Positions 27,200 through 36,335 are shown, numbered from the stretch's first letter. The stretch is 64,000 nucleotides of DNA from Alkalihalophilus pseudofirmus OF4 (GCF_000005825.2 NC_013791.2:3224001-3288000), one strand, 5' to 3'. Notes: generated by a model not told the origin, from the letters alone. A program made the numbers and translations.

Positions 27200-27228
27200 A
27201 TTATAATGATTTACTAGATGTTTGTCAA
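27200..27228 (-). promoter_or_regulatory. Perfect-consensus sigma-A promoter of the NSS transporter
   Basis: Minus strand TTGACA (27223-27228), 17 bp, TATAAT (27200-27205). The leader is about 195 nt with no hairpin I could assign to a known riboswitch. Confidence 0.85.
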
Positions 27229-27231
27229 AAT

Positions 27232-27246
27232 AATTTTAAGGAAATT
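27232..27246. promoter_or_regulatory. CodY-like box
   Basis: AATTTTAAGGAAATT matches the CodY consensus AATTTTCWGAAAATT at 13 of 15 positions. It is 4 bp upstream of the -35 of the NSS promoter. Confidence 0.5.
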
Positions 27247-27300
27247 GTCACATTTTTCGAAGGTTTTCTCAAAAATTGTATAGGAATTAGGCAATATGAT

Positions 27301-27338
27301 CCAAAAAAGGCTTCTGCTTGGCAGCAGAAGCCTTTTCT
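27301..27338 (-). terminator. Terminator after the NhaC-type gene
   Basis: AAAAGGCTTCTGCT / AGCAGAAGCCTTTT stem with a TGGC loop; T tail on the minus strand. Confidence 0.9.
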
Positions 27339-28886
27339 TTAGGACTCGATCGGTGTTGATAACTTTTTCAATATAAGAACTGTGATTACTAATAATACAA
27401 GAGCTGTCACAAGCGTTAAGATGACACTTCCTGTTCCACCTAGTACTAGGTAGGAAATCAATGTAATAACGGCTGCCACAATCGCATACGGAAGCTGCGT
27501 GACTACATGGTCAATATGATGACTTCCTGCTCCTGTAGAAGATAGGATTGTCGTATCTGAAATTGGTGAACAGTGATCTCCAAAGATCGCTCCAGCAAGA
27601 ACGGCTGCAAGCATTGGAAGCATCATTGTGATATCAATAACAGCGGCCATCTCTCCAGCAATAGGAAGAAGCAGCCCGAATGTACCCCAAGATGTACCCG
27701 TTGAAAATGCTGCAAATCCAGCAATTAAGAAGAGGATTGCAGGTAAGAACATTGGGTGAATATTACCATCTACAAGAGAAGCTAGATATTGACCTGTTCC
27801 TAAGTCGCCGATGATTGAAATAATCGTCCATGCAAATAGTAAAATATAAATCGCCGGAAGCATTGATTTAATCCCGGCCCAAATCGTTGCACCAAGGTCA
27901 CTTGCTTCGGTTTTCTTAACAATATTAAGCACTAGAGCCACTGCAAAACCGATGATACCACCATATAATAATGATGATGCTACATCCGTATTTTCAAATG
28001 TAGAAAGAATCGTTGCGGCACCTTCTGATGCTTGAATACCTGTAATAATCATAAAAGCAACTGTTCCTAAAACTAAGGCAACAATCGGCCATACAAGATC
28101 GCCGACACGGCCTTTATCACTAACTTTAAGGTCTTCTTGATCTCCTGGAATCGCACCAGAATCAGGGTCAACAAGCTCCCCAGTTTTCAATGCACGCTCT
28201 TCATGTACTCTCATTGCTCCAAAATCAAGCTTAAAGAATACAACCGCTAGAACCAGCCCGATCGCAACTAGTGCATAAATGTTCATCGGAACCATCAGCA
28301 TGAACGCTTGTAAGCCTTCATACTGCGTCACACCATGTGTAGCTAAAATGCCGGCAATAATCGTAATGATGTATGCTCCCCAGCTTGATACCGGTGCGAT
28401 AACACACATAGGTGCTGCTGTAGAGTCAACCAGGTAAGCAAGTTTTGCACGAGATACACGGTGACGGTCTGTTAATGGTCTAGACACGTTACCTACTGTT
28501 AAGCTGTTGAAATAATCATCGATAAAGATAATAATCCCTAACATGACTGTTACAAGCTGTGCGCCAACACGAGTTTTGACACGCTTTAATGCCCATTCTC
28601 CAAACGCACGGCTCCCTCCTGAACGAGTAACGAGCGCCGCCATCATACCAAGCAGTAATAGGAAAAAGATAATATAAAGTTCCCAATCATTAATAGCGCC
28701 GTCTGCGACAAAGATTGCCGCAACAATTGATACAATTTCAGCTACACTATCAACAGGATTATACCCGTTTAACATTAGTGCACCGACGATAATACCGACA
28801 CCAAGTGACAATAGCACGCGTCTAGTTAAGATAACCATCGCAAGTGCTAGAATCGGTGGCAGCAGCGATAAAATTGAACCTTCCAT
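27339..28886 (-). CDS. NhaC-superfamily transporter under lysine riboswitch control (probable lysine transporter)
   Basis: A 515-residue protein with about 11-13 membrane helices. Family motifs: IFIDDYFNSLTVGN with the paired aspartates, STAAPMCVIAPVSSWGAYI, and GDHCSPISDTTILSSTGAG. By homology it is an Na+/H+ antiporter of the NhaC group. However, a lysine riboswitch with terminator sits directly upstream, and comparative work on L-box genes has predicted NhaC-like proteins as lysine transporters (LysW). Na+-coupled lysine uptake or exchange is therefore the better guess. The start ATG 28886 is 9 nt after GGGGG; ATG 28895 touches it. Confidence 0.8.
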   Translation of the reverse strand: MEGSILSLLPPILALAMVILTRRVLLSLGVGIIVGALMLNGYNPVDSVAEIVSIVAAIFVADGAINDWELYIIFFLLLLGMMAALVTRSGGSRAFGEWALKRVKTRVGAQLVTVMLGIIIFIDDYFNSLTVGNVSRPLTDRHRVSRAKLAYLVDSTAAPMCVIAPVSSWGAYIITIIAGILATHGVTQYEGLQAFMLMVPMNIYALVAIGLVLAVVFFKLDFGAMRVHEERALKTGELVDPDSGAIPGDQEDLKVSDKGRVGDLVWPIVALVLGTVAFMIITGIQASEGAATILSTFENTDVASSLLYGGIIGFAVALVLNIVKKTEASDLGATIWAGIKSMLPAIYILLFAWTIISIIGDLGTGQYLASLVDGNIHPMFLPAILFLIAGFAAFSTGTSWGTFGLLLPIAGEMAAVIDITMMLPMLAAVLAGAIFGDHCSPISDTTILSSTGAGSHHIDHVVTQLPYAIVAAVITLISYLVLGGTGSVILTLVTALVLLVITVLILKKLSTPIES

Positions 28887-28952
28887 TCGGTCCATCCCCC
28901 TTTTTTGAGTTTGTTGATACAGGGATGCATCCTATACTCGGATAAAAGAGTA

Positions 28953-28990
28953 TAAAAAAAGCCGATAATGGCTACCCATTATCGGCTTAA
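28953..28990 (-). terminator. Riboswitch-controlled terminator before the NhaC-type gene
   Basis: Minus strand AAGCCGATAATGG / CCATTATCGGCTT stem followed by seven T. It lies between the lysine aptamer and the gene. Confidence 0.9.
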
Positions 28991-29006
28991 TAAGCACAGG
29001 TATCCC

Positions 29007-29194
29007 CATCACAACAGTAGTTCTCCACAGTCTATTGACTGTGACAGTGTTACACTTCTTCAATGCAACCCCAGCAGAAAAGGTCTGACTCCTCTTTTCC
29101 ACTTCGGCAAATGATCCTTTTCACACTTCTCTACGTTGTCATCCTCCAAGTGTGTACTTATCTGCATTCGCGCCTCTACCCCACCATGTTGATG
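29007..29194 (-). promoter_or_regulatory. Lysine riboswitch (L-box) aptamer
   Basis: Minus strand shows the conserved L-box elements in order: GGGGTAGAGGCGCGAA, GGAGGATGAC, TTTGCCGAAGTGG, TGCTGGGGTTGCATTGA, and the hallmark CTGTGGAGAACTACTGTTG. P1 is closed by CATCAACA with TGTTGTGATG. When lysine is bound the downstream terminator should form, switching the transporter gene off. Confidence 0.92.
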
Positions 29195-29223
29195 AGGCAA
29201 CTTCATATTAAGTTTGCCGAATT

Positions 29224-29252
29224 ATCTTATCATAGTTTTACAAGGTTGACAA
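29224..29252 (-). promoter_or_regulatory. Promoter of the lysine-riboswitch transcript
   Basis: Minus strand TTGTCA (29247-29252), 17 bp, TAAGAT (24 to 29 after 29200). It starts just after the yunB stop codon, so the transporter gene has its own promoter. Confidence 0.6.
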
Positions 29253-29254
29253 TG

Positions 29255-30001
29255 TTAATTATCGCCACCGCCTAAGGTATTACCAGGTGCTGGTATAATC
29301 ATGCTGCCGCCGTTCCCGCCGTAGTATTCAGGAACTTCTCCTTGAATGTTAATGAGGCCAACTGGAATTGTCGTCTTAATCGCTTCTGTATTTGTAGCAA
29401 AAGGAATAACAATCTTTACATCAACCACGACATCAAAATTGACAGACATCGTCGTATTATTAATGCCTGTGTTGAATGTTTTTAAATTTAAATCCGTTTT
29501 CACATCCCCAATCGCTGAAAAACGAACAGGTACTTGCGGTCCTAGATGAGCAAGTAAGGCATTATTTGTTGCCTGCCCTAACGGAATCGTATAAATTATT
29601 CCCCCGTCTGAGGTGACAGCCTCTTCATTATCAAACGAAACATCAAACGCCTCGCCTTGTTCGACCGCCTTTAAATGGCGCTGTACGCGGTTTGTTGCTT
29701 CTGAGAGAATACGGTTGTACATTTGCGTATTAAATTGAATCGTATTATCAGCATCCCGAATAAACAGCTCTTCTTGATTAAGATCTGATGCGATCTTTTT
29801 AGATACCGCATCGTTTATCGCTTTTGTTGCAATGACTCTCGTTTCTGTTGTGGCAATATGAACAAGTGTCGGTCTGATTCCTTTCTCAATGATCCAAAGG
29901 CCTTGGACGGTTAAAATAACAAAGATTAAAAAGGATAAGAGCAGTACATAACGAAATGGCAAGGGACCTTTCCGGGGTCTCGATCGTTTGCCGAATCTCA
30001 T
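29255..30001 (-). CDS. yunB: Sporulation protein YunB
   Basis: A 248-residue membrane-anchored protein, needed for full sporulation in B. subtilis as a sigma-E regulon member. A positively charged start MRFGKRSRPRKGPLPFR precedes one membrane helix (YVLLLSFLIFVILTVQGLW). The external domain has TTETRVIATKAINDAVSKKI and VPVRFSAIGDVKTDLNLK. The tail is Gly/Asn-rich. The start ATG 30001 lies 9 nt after AAAGGGGG; upstream codons to 30037 are unsupported. Confidence 0.85.
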   Translation of the reverse strand: MRFGKRSRPRKGPLPFRYVLLLSFLIFVILTVQGLWIIEKGIRPTLVHIATTETRVIATKAINDAVSKKIASDLNQEELFIRDADNTIQFNTQMYNRILSEATNRVQRHLKAVEQGEAFDVSFDNEEAVTSDGGIIYTIPLGQATNNALLAHLGPQVPVRFSAIGDVKTDLNLKTFNTGINNTTMSVNFDVVVDVKIVIPFATNTEAIKTTIPVGLINIQGEVPEYYGGNGGSMIIPAPGNTLGGGDN

Positions 30002-30073
30002 GTTGAAAACCCCCTTTGCAAAAACTATATGCAGCAAAGGGGGACAAATTGACTTCTATTTATTTATGCTTGA

Positions 30074-30559
30074 TTACTTTTTACGCTCATACGTACAGAA
30101 CGTATGAGGATAGCGGTTTTTCTCATCCACTTTACCTGCCTCCTCAGAGACCTTTTCCCACTCACTTTCTTTTATCTCTGGAAAAAATGTATCCCCCTCA
30201 AAGGTTTCGTCAATATGAGTAATGTACAGGCGGTCAGTATCAGCCCAAAACAGCTTGAATAATTCGGCCCCACCTATAATGAAACATTCCTCTTCTTGTT
30301 TGGCGATGTCTAATACTTCTTCTAATTGATGAACGACCTCACAGCCCTCTGCGTTGAAATCTCTATTTCTCGTTAAGATCACATTTCTGCGCTTTGGAAG
30401 AGGACGGCCGATCGATTCATATGTTTTACGCCCCATCACAATGGTATGCCCTGATGTCACTCTCTTAAAATGAGCTAAATCAGCAGGCAGATGCCAAGGA
30501 AGATCGTTATTTGCTCCGATTGTACGCTTGTTATCCATCGCTACAATATAGGAAATCAT
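30074..30559 (-). CDS. dfrA: Dihydrofolate reductase
   Basis: NADPH-dependent enzyme regenerating tetrahydrofolate after thymidylate synthesis. The 161-residue sequence has [20 protein letters not shown] followed by [11 protein letters not shown] with the catalytic acidic residue region, [20 protein letters not shown] with the NADPH-binding arginines, and IIGGAELF. It overlaps thyA by 4 bp (ATGA), so the pair forms a coupled operon as usual in Bacillus. Confidence 0.95.
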   Translation of the reverse strand: MISYIVAMDNKRTIGANNDLPWHLPADLAHFKRVTSGHTIVMGRKTYESIGRPLPKRRNVILTRNRDFNAEGCEVVHQLEEVLDIAKQEEECFIIGGAELFKLFWADTDRLYITHIDETFEGDTFFPEIKESEWEKVSEEAGKVDEKNRYPHTFCTYERKK

Positions 30560-31350
30560 ACAGATACCTCGCCTTTAATATGCGGATGCGGATCATAATC
30601 TGTTAACTCAAAGTCTTCAATTGTAAAGTCAAAGATCGATTTCACTTCTTTATTGATTTTCATTTTAGGAAGTGCTCTTGGTTCTCTTGTTAACTGAAGC
30701 TTTACTTGCTCAACATGGTTCGAATAGATGTGAGCATCTCCAAATGTGTGAACAAACTCACCTGGCTCAAGATCTGTTACTTGAGCAATCATCATCGTCA
30801 ACAGCGCATATGAAGCAATATTAAAAGGCACGCCTAAGAAAATATCGGCACTGCGCTGATATAACTGGCAGGAAAGCTTGCCATCATTTACGTAAAATTG
30901 GAACAAACAGTGGCAAGGAGCAAGCGCCATTTCATCAATTTCTGCTGGATTCCAGGCACTGACAATCAGCCTTCTAGAATCCGGATTATGTTTAATTTGT
31001 TCGATCAACTCAGAGATTTGATCAACTACTTTGCCATTTGCGCCTTCCCATGAACGCCATTGCTTACCATAAACAGGTCCTAGATCGCCATTTTCGTCGG
31101 CCCATTCATTCCAGATTCGAACGTTATTTTCTTTAAGGTATCCAATATTGGTATCACCTTTTAAGAACCACAATAATTCATGGATGATCGAACGAAGGTG
31201 AAGCTTTTTCGTCGTCAGTGCCGGAAATCCTTCCGCTAGATCGAATCGCATCTGATAGCCAAACGTACTAATCGTGCCTGTCCCCGTACGATCTGATTTT
31301 GTTTCACCATTTTTTAAAACATGCTCACATAAAGCAAGATATTGGTCCAT
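30556..31350 (-). CDS. thyA: Thymidylate synthase (ThyA type)
   Basis: Makes dTMP from dUMP using methylene-tetrahydrofolate. 264 residues. Signature [20 protein letters not shown] is followed by CHCLFQFYV with the catalytic cysteine; [20 protein letters not shown] and THIYSNH-like [11 protein letters not shown] are the nucleotide-binding parts. The short form resembles E. coli ThyA and B. subtilis ThyB. The ATG follows AAGGAG at 10 nt. First gene of the thyA-dfrA pair. Confidence 0.95.
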   Translation of the reverse strand: MDQYLALCEHVLKNGETKSDRTGTGTISTFGYQMRFDLAEGFPALTTKKLHLRSIIHELLWFLKGDTNIGYLKENNVRIWNEWADENGDLGPVYGKQWRSWEGANGKVVDQISELIEQIKHNPDSRRLIVSAWNPAEIDEMALAPCHCLFQFYVNDGKLSCQLYQRSADIFLGVPFNIASYALLTMMIAQVTDLEPGEFVHTFGDAHIYSNHVEQVKLQLTREPRALPKMKINKEVKSIFDFTIEDFELTDYDPHPHIKGEVSV

Positions 31351-31365
31351 TTATGTTCAACTCCT

Positions 31366-32466
31366 TTATTTTACGCTTGCAAGTGTTGCTTCTGTTTCCA
31401 CGATCGTCACATCTAAATAATCCATTAAATCAATATCATAATAATGTTTAATTCGCTGCCCATTCTCGTTAAATACGCGTACTACAGGGCGGGTGCTCAT
31501 TTGTTTGTTCTGTTTGACCACAATCGCCATACGCCCGTCACTTAATTTTACCGTGAGGCCGATTGGATAAATCGAAATGGTTTCACGAAACGTTTCCACA
31601 AGCTTTTTGTCGAAGATCTGGCCTGCCCCGGAATAAAGCAGTTCAAGCCCTTCATGAGGCAGCATCGGTTTTCTATAGACACGATGAGAAGTGACCGCAT
31701 CAAATACATCGGCAATGCCAATAATTTTAGCATACTGATGAATGTGTTCGCCTTTTAACCTACGAGGATACCCGCTTCCATCTATGCGCTCATGATGCTG
31801 CAGTGCACAGTGAGCAGCCAAAAGAGGAATATTCGGGACTCCCCGCAGCATATCATAGCCTGCCATCGCATGCGTCTTGATGATTTCATATTCATCATCA
31901 TTTAATCGGCCTGGTTTATTTAAAACCTCAAGCGGAACTGACACTTTACCGACGTCATGCAGTAAGGCACCGACCCCGATTTCATTTAATTTCTTCGATG
32001 AATAACCGAGCTTCATCGCAAGACCTAACGTGTAGACCGTCACATTTAACGAATGGGTAAATATGTAGTTGTCATGCACATAAGCTTCCTGCAGCATTGC
32101 AAGCGCATCTTGATTTTCTTTAATATCTTTTAAAAGGGAATCAATAACTGATGTAAAGCTCTTGCTGAGATGGTCCAAATTAATCGTTTTGTTGAGCTTT
32201 GTTTCCACACTTATCGCTTTGAACTCTTCTTTAATCGTTTGAACCGCCTTGTGCCTAGTATCCTCACGAATCACTGATTCAATGACAACATCTTCTGTCA
32301 TCTCATCTTCTATGTAGATATAATAGATTCCCATACCAACAAGACGGGCTTTTAGACGATCTGTCAGGGCAACTCCCCTAAAAAGCAAGATCTGGCCGCT
32401 GTCATTATAAATATCCCGGCCGAGCGTTGCTCCAGACTCTACATGCTTAACAGAAACTAACCTCAT
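31366..32466 (-). CDS. HD-GYP domain protein (probable cyclic-di-GMP phosphodiesterase)
   Basis: A 366-residue cytosolic protein. Residues ~130-320 form an HD-GYP domain: H140 region HSLNVTVYTLGLAMKLG, H170-D171 in LLHDVGKVSVP, HHERIDGSGYPRRLKGE (224-240) holding the second histidines, and IADVFDAVTSHRVYR. In family members this hydrolyses c-di-GMP. The canonical GYP is DGSGYP here, so the signature is intact. The N-terminal ~60 residues resemble a small beta domain common in this family. Start ATG 32466 after AAGGTGA. A c-di-GMP synthase-type sensor seems to begin at the right end of the window. Confidence 0.85.
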   Translation of the reverse strand: MRLVSVKHVESGATLGRDIYNDSGQILLFRGVALTDRLKARLVGMGIYYIYIEDEMTEDVVIESVIREDTRHKAVQTIKEEFKAISVETKLNKTINLDHLSKSFTSVIDSLLKDIKENQDALAMLQEAYVHDNYIFTHSLNVTVYTLGLAMKLGYSSKKLNEIGVGALLHDVGKVSVPLEVLNKPGRLNDDEYEIIKTHAMAGYDMLRGVPNIPLLAAHCALQHHERIDGSGYPRRLKGEHIHQYAKIIGIADVFDAVTSHRVYRKPMLPHEGLELLYSGAGQIFDKKLVETFRETISIYPIGLTVKLSDGRMAIVVKQNKQMSTRPVVRVFNENGQRIKHYYDIDLMDYLDVTIVETEATLASVK

Positions 32467-32569
32467 AGTCGTTCACCTTGATTCTTGTGTATTTAACACG
32501 CAACTATAACAAAGTGTACCGCATGCCTGCCTATTTGTGAACAACCCTCTGTGACAAAAATAAAAAGCC

Positions 32570-32613
32570 CTTGATCGGCTGCTTTTTATCAGCGGCCGAT
32601 TAGAGGGCTTTCT
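32570..32613 (-). terminator. Terminator after yunC
   Basis: Long stem AAAGCCCT.GATCGGC / GCCGAT.AGAGGGCTTT; minus-strand tail TTTTTATTTTTG. Confidence 0.85.
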
Positions 32614-32614
32614 T

Positions 32615-32926
32615 CTATGAATCGTATTTCATTTTCAATAAAGCCTCTTTCCCTGTCGTTCCCACGGTAATTCCGAGCTCTTCAGCTTCAAGCGTTACTG
32701 ACTCAAGAGGGGCCTCTAGCAGCTGTTCAATTGTTCGCACACCTACTGCCCTGCCCGCTACGATTTTACGTTCTTTCAGCTTAGCGTTTAACAACCCGAC
32801 ATCAAGCGCTCCGCACATAATATAGCCGACATCATTTGTGACAGCCATAAAATTGGTTTTCGGCAGCTTTAAAGTGACCGCTATAAACGTCTCTCCTTCG
32901 ATAGTAATAGGTGTCATTTCAAGCAT
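32615..32926 (-). CDS. yunC: YunC family protein (DUF1805)
   Basis: A 103-residue protein of unknown function. Family features are MTPITIEGETFIAVTLKLPK, NFMAVTNDVGYIMCGALDVG and AGRAVGVRTIEQLLEAPL. Start ATG 32926 preceded by GGAGTGGAG; the frame runs to 32947 without a site. It opens downstream of yunD, 81 bp away on the same strand, as in the B. subtilis yunCDEF block. Confidence 0.8.
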   Translation of the reverse strand: MLEMTPITIEGETFIAVTLKLPKTNFMAVTNDVGYIMCGALDVGLLNAKLKERKIVAGRAVGVRTIEQLLEAPLESVTLEAEELGITVGTTGKEALLKMKYDS

Positions 32927-33007
32927 TTTACTCCACTCCTTTTTCAAATCCAGTCATCCGTTTTCCTTATTACGATATGACCTTTCAAAGGAATGGGTGA
33001 GCATCAG

Positions 33008-34378
33008 TTATGCCCAAATTTGTCCTAGCTTCCAACTAAGAACGTCCCGCAAAAGCTCTGGCATATAGTAGGTTTTCTTTTTTGCATCTGCAATGGCCGG
33101 ATAGAGGTGGCCAAACGTATACATATCAAGCGTTGCAATCGTATAGGTTTGGTTAAGATCAAGCGGCTTGCCTAAAATAAGGACCTCAGTCACTTGTTCA
33201 TACTTATCAAGCTCCACTTCAATCCCAGTAAAAATCATCCGTCCTAATACTTTGCCTCGAAAGCCAAATCCCTTTAAAGCCAATGTCCTCATCTCTGTAC
33301 TAAAAGAACGGATAATGGTGCTTCTAAGGGCTGCTCCTGTTAATTCCACAACACAGGGATTAATCGGATGCGGACACGATCTATGGACATCCTGCATCGT
33401 CACAGGACCTTCTGTAAATGTTTCAAGAAGAACGCCTGCATTCATCATTCCAATCTCTTCTTTGCACCATTCAGTTAAGGCATCACAAAGGATTTGCGAG
33501 GCCTCTGACTCTTCTTGCCATGAAACAGGCAACACTCTAGGAAGATTGGCAATATGTTTGGCTAAGGCTGTTTCTGAGTCTTGATTTAATTGATCCAACA
33601 AAGCAAGCGTCGCATCATCTTCTTCCACTAATGAAGCCGGATCAATCAATTCAGCCTCATCGGCTGCGACGGTTTTTGTTTTAAGATCGACATCAATCGT
33701 TACTTTTCCAAGATACGCACCGTGCTTGCCAGCTTGTGCAATTAACGTGCCGTAACGTCGTTTCCCTTTTTCAAGAACATGATGAGTATGTGCCCCTAAG
33801 ATCACATCAATTCCTTCAACTACTTCAGCCAGTTCCTCATCACGAAACAAGCCTAAGTGCGATAAGACAATGACAACATCTACCTTGTCTCTTACTTCCT
33901 CTACACACTGTTTAATCGCCTCAATCGGCGGAGTAATTTTCCAGTCCAGCTGATGATAAAATTGCTTAAAAGGAGCAGTAGCCCCGATCAAAGCAATTTT
34001 CACCCCATTTTTCGTTTGGTGGATGGCATAGGGCTTTGTCCAGCGCGGCCGCTTGCCTTCAGCAGTAAATAAATTGCTGATTAACACCTGAAACTGGGCA
34101 TTCGTATATAAAGCATCAAGCTCGTCATGCGAGAAGGTAATTCCTTCATTATTGCCGATGGTTGCATACTCCACCCCTGCCTCATTTAAAAGAGATACAT
34201 TCCCAGCACCGCTTGTCGCTTCTGTAATTGGATGACTTCTATCTGCATGGTCGCCCAAATCGACATATAAACTGTTAGGATCCTTATGCTGCTTTATGTA
34301 GGCAACAAGCTTCGCCCATGTATCAAAACCGCTATGAATATCATTTGTATGATAAATCGTAATTCTCTCTACTGACAT
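33008..34378 (-). CDS. yunD: 5'-nucleotidase-like metallophosphatase YunD
   Basis: A 456-residue two-domain hydrolase. The N-terminal metallophosphatase has metal ligands in YHTNDIHSGF, DLGDHADRSH, GNNEGITF, VVIVLSHLG and GAHTHHVLEKG. The C-terminal part (from ~residue 280) is the 5'-nucleotidase substrate domain with NAGVLLETFTEGPVTMQDV. No signal peptide is seen, so it is cytosolic, unlike many UshA relatives; the substrate is likely a nucleotide or nucleotide-sugar. ATG after GGAGGAGG. Confidence 0.85.
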   Translation of the reverse strand: MSVERITIYHTNDIHSGFDTWAKLVAYIKQHKDPNSLYVDLGDHADRSHPITEATSGAGNVSLLNEAGVEYATIGNNEGITFSHDELDALYTNAQFQVLISNLFTAEGKRPRWTKPYAIHQTKNGVKIALIGATAPFKQFYHQLDWKITPPIEAIKQCVEEVRDKVDVVIVLSHLGLFRDEELAEVVEGIDVILGAHTHHVLEKGKRRYGTLIAQAGKHGAYLGKVTIDVDLKTKTVAADEAELIDPASLVEEDDATLALLDQLNQDSETALAKHIANLPRVLPVSWQEESEASQILCDALTEWCKEEIGMMNAGVLLETFTEGPVTMQDVHRSCPHPINPCVVELTGAALRSTIIRSFSTEMRTLALKGFGFRGKVLGRMIFTGIEVELDKYEQVTEVLILGKPLDLNQTYTIATLDMYTFGHLYPAIADAKKKTYYMPELLRDVLSWKLGQIWA

Positions 34379-34391
34379 CGTTTCCTCCTCC

Positions 34392-35216
34392 CTATGCTCC
34401 TGTAACCCCTTGGTAAATCAATCGTATAGCGGCAATGATTAAAAAGATACGAAACGCTATTAACAACGCATTACTGGATAATCGTTTATTAATTGCAGCC
34501 CCAGCTATTCCCCCAAGATAGGCTCCAGGAATTAACGCAAGAGCATACAGCCAGTTCACATTACCAAGTACAATATGTGAAACCGAGCTTGTTATCGCTG
34601 AGAGCAAAATCATAAACATCGACGTAGCCACTGCCATATGAGGTGGAAAATGAAATAACATAATCATTGCCGGCACCATTAACGAACCACCGCCAATACC
34701 GAAAAGTCCGGATAACATACCAACAACAAACGCAATTGAAATGGCAACAGCCGGCCGGTAACCATATTCAAATGACTCACCAAGATCGTTTACATATGTA
34801 CGCTTAACCCCTTTTTCAGATAACGGGATCGGCTTTAAATATGGCCTTATGATTAATACAATCGCCACCACAATCATAAATAAGCCAAAATAAATTAAAA
34901 ATGGCTCCACTTCAAGGTAACGGTTTAACCAGACCCCAATAAGTGCACCCGGTCCGCTTCCAAGAAAAAAGAGCAGGCCGCTCTTATAATCAACTTTCTT
35001 CTGTTTAATATACGCAAGAGTTGATGATAAGCCTGTAAAAATCATGATTAACAGCGAGGTTCCAACCGCTACTTGCGGTGTGACTCCTGCTAATATACCG
35101 ACTGTGGAACTTAATAATAATAAGGCCGGTACGACAATAATTCCCCCGCCAAGCCCGAGTAAGCTTCCAAATGTGCCTGCAACCAGCCCAACAATAACGA
35201 GCAATATCCACTCCAT
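34392..35216 (-). CDS. yunE: TauE/SafE-family sulfite/organosulfonate exporter-like protein YunE
   Basis: A 274-residue membrane protein with about 8 helices in two repeated halves. Each half begins with the family's glycine motif: VAGTFGSLLGLGGGIIVVPA and VGMLSGLFGIGGGSLMVPAM. Members export sulfite or other small anions, but the substrate here is unknown. It lies 13 bp before yunD, so the two are likely co-transcribed. Confidence 0.85.
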   Translation of the reverse strand: MEWILLVIVGLVAGTFGSLLGLGGGIIVVPALLLLSSTVGILAGVTPQVAVGTSLLIMIFTGLSSTLAYIKQKKVDYKSGLLFFLGSGPGALIGVWLNRYLEVEPFLIYFGLFMIVVAIVLIIRPYLKPIPLSEKGVKRTYVNDLGESFEYGYRPAVAISIAFVVGMLSGLFGIGGGSLMVPAMIMLFHFPPHMAVATSMFMILLSAITSSVSHIVLGNVNWLYALALIPGAYLGGIAGAAINKRLSSNALLIAFRIFLIIAAIRLIYQGVTGA

Positions 35217-35261
35217 AAAAGGAACCTTCCTTTATTTCTGTCTTTAATTAATTTTACTATA

Positions 35262-36110
35262 TTATTCCGAAAATAAGTCCAATTGTCTAGGGGCAAGGCC
35301 TGTGTATTCAATATCAAGCATCGAGATCATCTCTTGTGCATTTCCTGCAGCATCGCCGCCTGAATTATTATTGAAGATCATATAGATCGTCTTCGATTCT
35401 TTTTCGAGCTGGGAGAGATTCTTTTGCCATTCTTTTAACTCGTGTTCCTTATACTGATACAAGTACCGAACATCACGCCACTTTCCGTTGCCTGGATCAT
35501 TCCAGCCATGACGGTTGCGGCCGTGCATGCGAATTAATGTCGCTTCTTTATTTGTCGCCTGCAAAACAGCAGGGATAGAGCCTACGCCTGCTTGCGGCTC
35601 ATCACAGATGCTGTGAATCCAATTTTCTTCTTTCATAAAGGAAAGAGTTCTCTCTTTCATATCTGAGGTGAACCATGTCTGATTCCGAAATTCGAGTGCA
35701 CATGGAATATCCTTTAGCTGCTCTTTTACATAACGTAAATACGCCACATGCTCTTTCTTACAATCAAACCAAGGAGGAAACTGACATAGAACCATCGCAA
35801 GCTTCCCTGCTTTTTGAAGCGGCTCAAGCGAGGCTCTAAAGGCCGCAAACATTTCTTCTCTCGATTCAAACGGATCTGAGCTTTTCTGATGACCTGTCAT
35901 GCCTTGATAGGCTTTTACGACAAATTTAAAAGAAGACGGCGTCACTCTTGCCCATTTCTCCATGTTGCGAAGCGGCTGAACAGCATAAAAAGAAGAGTCT
36001 AATTCAACGACAGGAAAGAAACTAGCATACGTTTCAAGCTTTTGGTTGCTAGGGGTCCCCTCATATAAGTCATCATGGTCTCCCCAGCCAGCTAATCCAA
36101 TGTAGATCAA
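35262..36110 (-). CDS. yunF: DUF72 family protein YunF
   Basis: A 283-residue TIM-barrel-like protein of the DUF72 family, function unknown. IYIGLAGWGDHDDLYEG opens the domain, VVELDSSFYAVQP and FVVKAYQGMTGHQ follow, and CALEFRNQTWF and IRMHGRNRHGW are typical later motifs. The start is TTG 36110, 5 nt after AAGGTGA, giving the usual family N-terminus; the frame continues upstream to 36314 through array 4 and is not credible there. Only 45 bp separate it from yunE. Confidence 0.82.
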   Translation of the reverse strand: MIYIGLAGWGDHDDLYEGTPSNQKLETYASFFPVVELDSSFYAVQPLRNMEKWARVTPSSFKFVVKAYQGMTGHQKSSDPFESREEMFAAFRASLEPLQKAGKLAMVLCQFPPWFDCKKEHVAYLRYVKEQLKDIPCALEFRNQTWFTSDMKERTLSFMKEENWIHSICDEPQAGVGSIPAVLQATNKEATLIRMHGRNRHGWNDPGNGKWRDVRYLYQYKEHELKEWQKNLSQLEKESKTIYMIFNNNSGGDAAGNAQEMISMLDIEYTGLAPRQLDLFSE

Positions 36111-36184
36111 TGAACTCACCTTCCTTTTTAAGAAGATCGATATGGGTGCTGCGAGCTGTGTGGCGGGTTCTAGCGCGAGGCGAT

Positions 36185-36231
36185 TGCGTCGGTTCAGGCA
36201 GTAATTGCGCCGGTTGCCTGTCGGCTGCCCC
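36185..36231. repeat. 21-bp phased array 4 (short)
   Basis: Cores ATTGCGTC (reference 36185) and ATTGCGCC (36206) are 21 bp apart, with a TGCCCC variant at 36226. The follow-on CGGTTCAGG / CGGTTGCC is partly conserved too. It lies between the sufB terminator and the yunF start. Confidence 0.5.
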
Positions 36232-36264
36232 GCGTGTCCCGCAAACCCATGCCATATATGTAGA

Positions 36265-36300
36265 AAAGAAAAGCGAATCCATGATGGATTCGCTTTTCGC
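36265..36300 (-). terminator. Terminator of the suf operon
   Basis: AAAAGCGAATCC / GGATTCGCTTTT stem with ATGAT loop, just after sufB; minus-strand tail TTTTCTTTTC. Confidence 0.9.
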
Positions 36301-36335
36301 AACGTGCATAGCACGTATCATTCATTATCCAATCC

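Noticed and set aside
29063-29275. Plus-strand open frame over the lysine riboswitch
   Set aside because: It is antisense to the structured L-box RNA, which explains all the conserved sequence there.
36111-36314. N-terminal extension of YunF
   Set aside because: The upstream codons read through the 21-bp array and are Arg/Asn-rich noise; a good ribosome site and the TTG at 36110 give the normal family start.
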